Part shown: in pieces, positions 13,336 to 13,631 of the stretch | Position numbering within the stretch: position 1 is the first letter of the stretch | How the letters are laid out: every line of letters begins with the position of its first letter | From: Deltaproteobacteria bacterium | GTDB lineage: Bacteria; Desulfobacterota; DSM-4660; Desulfatiglandales; HGW-15 | Assembly (NCBI GenBank): GCA_024641835.1 | Contig: JAHECH010000039.1 | Location: 1 to 13,631, forward strand | Direction: 5' to 3' | Length of the DNA stretch: 13,631 nucleotides | Program-made: the position numbers and the translations under genes | The notes under the pieces: generated by a model | Told to the model about the DNA's origin: nothing | Seen by the model: the letters and a program-made list of their open reading frames with translations, nothing else | Databases searched by the model: none

Positions 13336-13383
13336 ATGGAAATCCCCTGCCCTTCATTTTCGTTTTTCCCCACTTACGGCTAA

Positions 13384-13503
13384 AAGCCACTTTCACAAGG
13401 GGAGATCGAAGGGCTCTACCGCTGCCCCGCAGTATCTCATGACAGGAATGGCCTTGTCTACGAGTCTTACTACTGGGAGCATCAAATTGTTTGCGCCGCA
13501 TAA
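13384..13503 (+). pseudogene. Possible gene remnant (C-terminal fragment)
   Basis: A plus-strand frame free of stops from just after TAA 13381-13383 to TAA 13501-13503 reads like a protein end: EIEGLYRCPAVSHDRN, then VYESYYWEH and QIVCAA. It has no ATG, GTG, TTG or CTG codon and no ribosome site. A GC-rich stem-loop with a T-run follows about 30 bases after its stop, as after a real gene. This may be the tail of a deleted gene. Chance coding-like appearance cannot be excluded, and no family is recognised. Confidence 0.2.
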
Positions 13504-13532
13504 GTACGCAGGGCATGGGGGTTTTCTGAAGT

Positions 13533-13559
13533 GACTGGCGGGAGGCCGCCGTCCTTTTC
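13533..13559 (+). terminator. Rho-independent terminator-like stem-loop
   Basis: GGCGG (13537-13541) pairs with CCGCC (13546-13550) around GAGG. GAC (13533-13535) with GTC (13551-13553) extends the stem past a bulged T. CTTTTCG follows on the plus strand. No intact plus-strand gene precedes it within the window, so it would serve the possible remnant at 13384-13503. Confidence 0.45.
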
Positions 13560-13571
13560 GTGACTTATCCG

Positions 13572-13631
13572 TGGGGGAAGCCGCAGCCCTGAGCCTGTCG
13601 AAGGGAATGCGGAGGGGGCAGAACTCCCCCA
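13572..13631. repeat. REP-like palindrome at the window edge
   Basis: TGGGGG (13572-13577) is the exact inverted copy of CCCCCA (13626-13631). They enclose CCGCA (13581-13585) paired with TGCGG (13608-13612) and CCCT (13587-13590) paired with AGGG (13602-13605). The loop holds GAGCCTGTCGA. The core CCTGAGCCTGTCGAAGG resembles a motif I recall as dispersed in many bacterial genomes. The element may continue past the edge. Confidence 0.5.

Noticed and set aside
12760..13383. 207-codon plus-strand frame
   Set aside because: It is antisense to the DUF72 gene, with no family resemblance and no ribosome site.

Overview
The window (about 13.6 kb, roughly 50% GC, densely coded on both strands) looks chromosomal and comes from an anaerobic or micro-aerobic bacterium. 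The best guess is a Desulfobacterota (former Deltaproteobacteria) lineage. The reasons are a selenocysteine-encoding gene, a DUF362 protein with two [4Fe-4S] clusters, a ferritin-like diiron protein, a universal stress protein and REP-like palindromes of a kind I associate with that group. The taxonomic call is inference: no rRNA or marker gene is present.

Layout. Bases 1-650 (minus) hold the N-terminal part of an AI-2E/PerM-type permease. A 586-base gap follows, containing a 127-bp palindromic repeat and a candidate promoter. A secreted dienelactone hydrolase lies on the plus strand (1237-2022). From 7212 down to 2026 the minus strand carries six genes in a row: ferritin-like protein, DUF362 ferredoxin-type protein, membrane-anchored alpha/beta hydrolase, a mycothione-reductase/lipoamide-dehydrogenase-like flavoprotein, a periplasmic rhodanese and a UspA-type protein. 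The last four are tightly spaced (4-bp ATGA overlap, then 15 bp and 87 bp gaps).

The main discovery is the rhodanese. Read conventionally it stops at a TGA after 90 codons, but the same frame continues for 41 more codons with the missing half of the rhodanese fold and then ends at TAA. The TGA is followed at bacterial-SECIS distance by a GC-rich hairpin with G in the second loop position. I annotate it as a selenoprotein with a Cys-Ala-Sec motif, directly downstream of a disulfide reductase gene. This suggests a thiol/selenol sulfur-handling or redox-stress operon, although the rhodanese is exported and the reductase is not.

Downstream of 7212 the layout is: a 259-base intergenic region with two GGAA-tetraloop hairpins and competing base pairing; a nitroreductase (plus); a two-helix membrane protein of unknown function and a DoxX protein (both minus); a 673-base region with a good sigma-70 promoter, a possible noncoding RNA and a possible micro-ORF; a parvulin-type lipoprotein chaperone (plus); a HAD hydrolase (plus); and an overlapping pair on the minus strand, DUF72 then a family-16-type methyltransferase. 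The right edge holds what may be a gene remnant with a terminator and a REP-like palindrome.
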